Source: Paulinella micropora
Taxonomy: Eukaryota > Cercozoa > Imbricatea > Euglyphida
Assembly (NCBI GenBank): GCA_009731375.1
Contig: BJOX01000301.1
Coordinates: forward strand, 242,154-271,864
Length of the DNA stretch: 29,711 nucleotides
Direction of reading: 5' to 3'
Shown one piece after another: positions 29,625-29,711 of the stretch; position 1 is the stretch's first letter; every line of letters starts with the position of its first letter. Both the position numbers and the translations under genes were made by a program. The notes beneath the pieces were generated by a model. That model had not been told where the DNA came from and made no database searches. It worked only from the letters and a program-made list of their open reading frames with translations.

Positions 29625-29711
29625 GGACACCGTGATAGCCCAGTGGTCAAGTTCTACCATCTGGGCCCTGTCGCCAGTTCGATTCCCGTCGGTGCCACCA
29701 GTATTTTCATT
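29625..29711 (+). mobile_element. tRNA-derived SINE, copy 4 (head only, cut by window end)
   Basis: Plus-strand copy of the same family. A box TAGCCCAGTGG at 29636-29646, B box AGTTCGATTCC at 29676-29686, then GGTGCCACCA and the first bases of the body (GTATTTTCATT). The remainder lies outside the window. Confidence 0.85.

Noticed and set aside
29625-29701. A functional tRNA gene
   Set aside because: A and B boxes are present, but the acceptor and T stems do not pair properly, and the same sequence occurs as repeated SINE heads.

Overview
This window looks like repeat-rich nuclear DNA from a eukaryote, perhaps a protist or alga. The evidence is a seven-exon mitochondrial carrier gene with GT-AG introns, a second three-exon gene, LTR and non-LTR retroelement remains, a tRNA-derived SINE family, inverted-repeat DNA elements and very long microsatellites. 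I cannot name the lineage. There are no bacterial operons, rRNA genes or CRISPR arrays. Six runs of N break the sequence, three of them next to poly-G or poly-C.

Layout. 1-600: a possible LINE 3' end running into mixed trinucleotide repeats. 914-1271: a perfect 170-bp inverted repeat with an 18-nt spacer. 1272-3950: a decayed plus-strand LTR-retroelement gag with a CCHC zinc knuckle. 3951-11728: a decayed Ty3/gypsy element on the minus strand, in the order gag, protease, long linker, reverse transcriptase, RNase H, integrase start. It is broken by about eight frameshifts and two in-frame stops, and its integrase is cut where it meets the plus-strand element. 11729-13271: GT-rich leader or LTR-like DNA with a 178-bp tandem repeat.

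13272-19519 is the most unusual part. Two short foldback-like elements (13272-13557 and 18825-19102) belong to the same family as two 139-bp inverted arms at 13605-13743 and 19381-19519. All have TA at their outer edges and arms made of roughly 19-20 bp subrepeats. The 139-bp arms are about 95% identical and enclose 5.6 kb. That interval holds a head-to-tail array of SINEs in (TTA)n, a tetranucleotide satellite, and an intron-containing gene (16329-18626) for a 602-residue acidic nuclear-type protein with a SUMO-interacting motif and three psi-K-x-E sites. It may be a large foldback-type element that carries a gene.

19622-22758: a partial basic/acidic C-terminal exon, then the mitochondrial phosphate carrier gene (318 aa, minus strand), which is intact and is the best-supported gene here. 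23460-24660: a LINE fragment whose 5' part is inverted relative to its 3' part, as in twin priming. 25150-26055: about 0.9 kb of (TTC)n. 26221-29054: a candidate multi-exon, leucine/alanine-rich helical protein gene with microsatellite-filled introns and a 579-base gap. 29625-29711: another SINE head, again directly after (TTA)n.

The two supported cellular genes show no sign of acting together. The phosphate carrier is ordinary mitochondrial metabolism, and the 602-aa protein looks like a chromatin or SUMO-linked nuclear factor. The rest is mostly mobile-element history.
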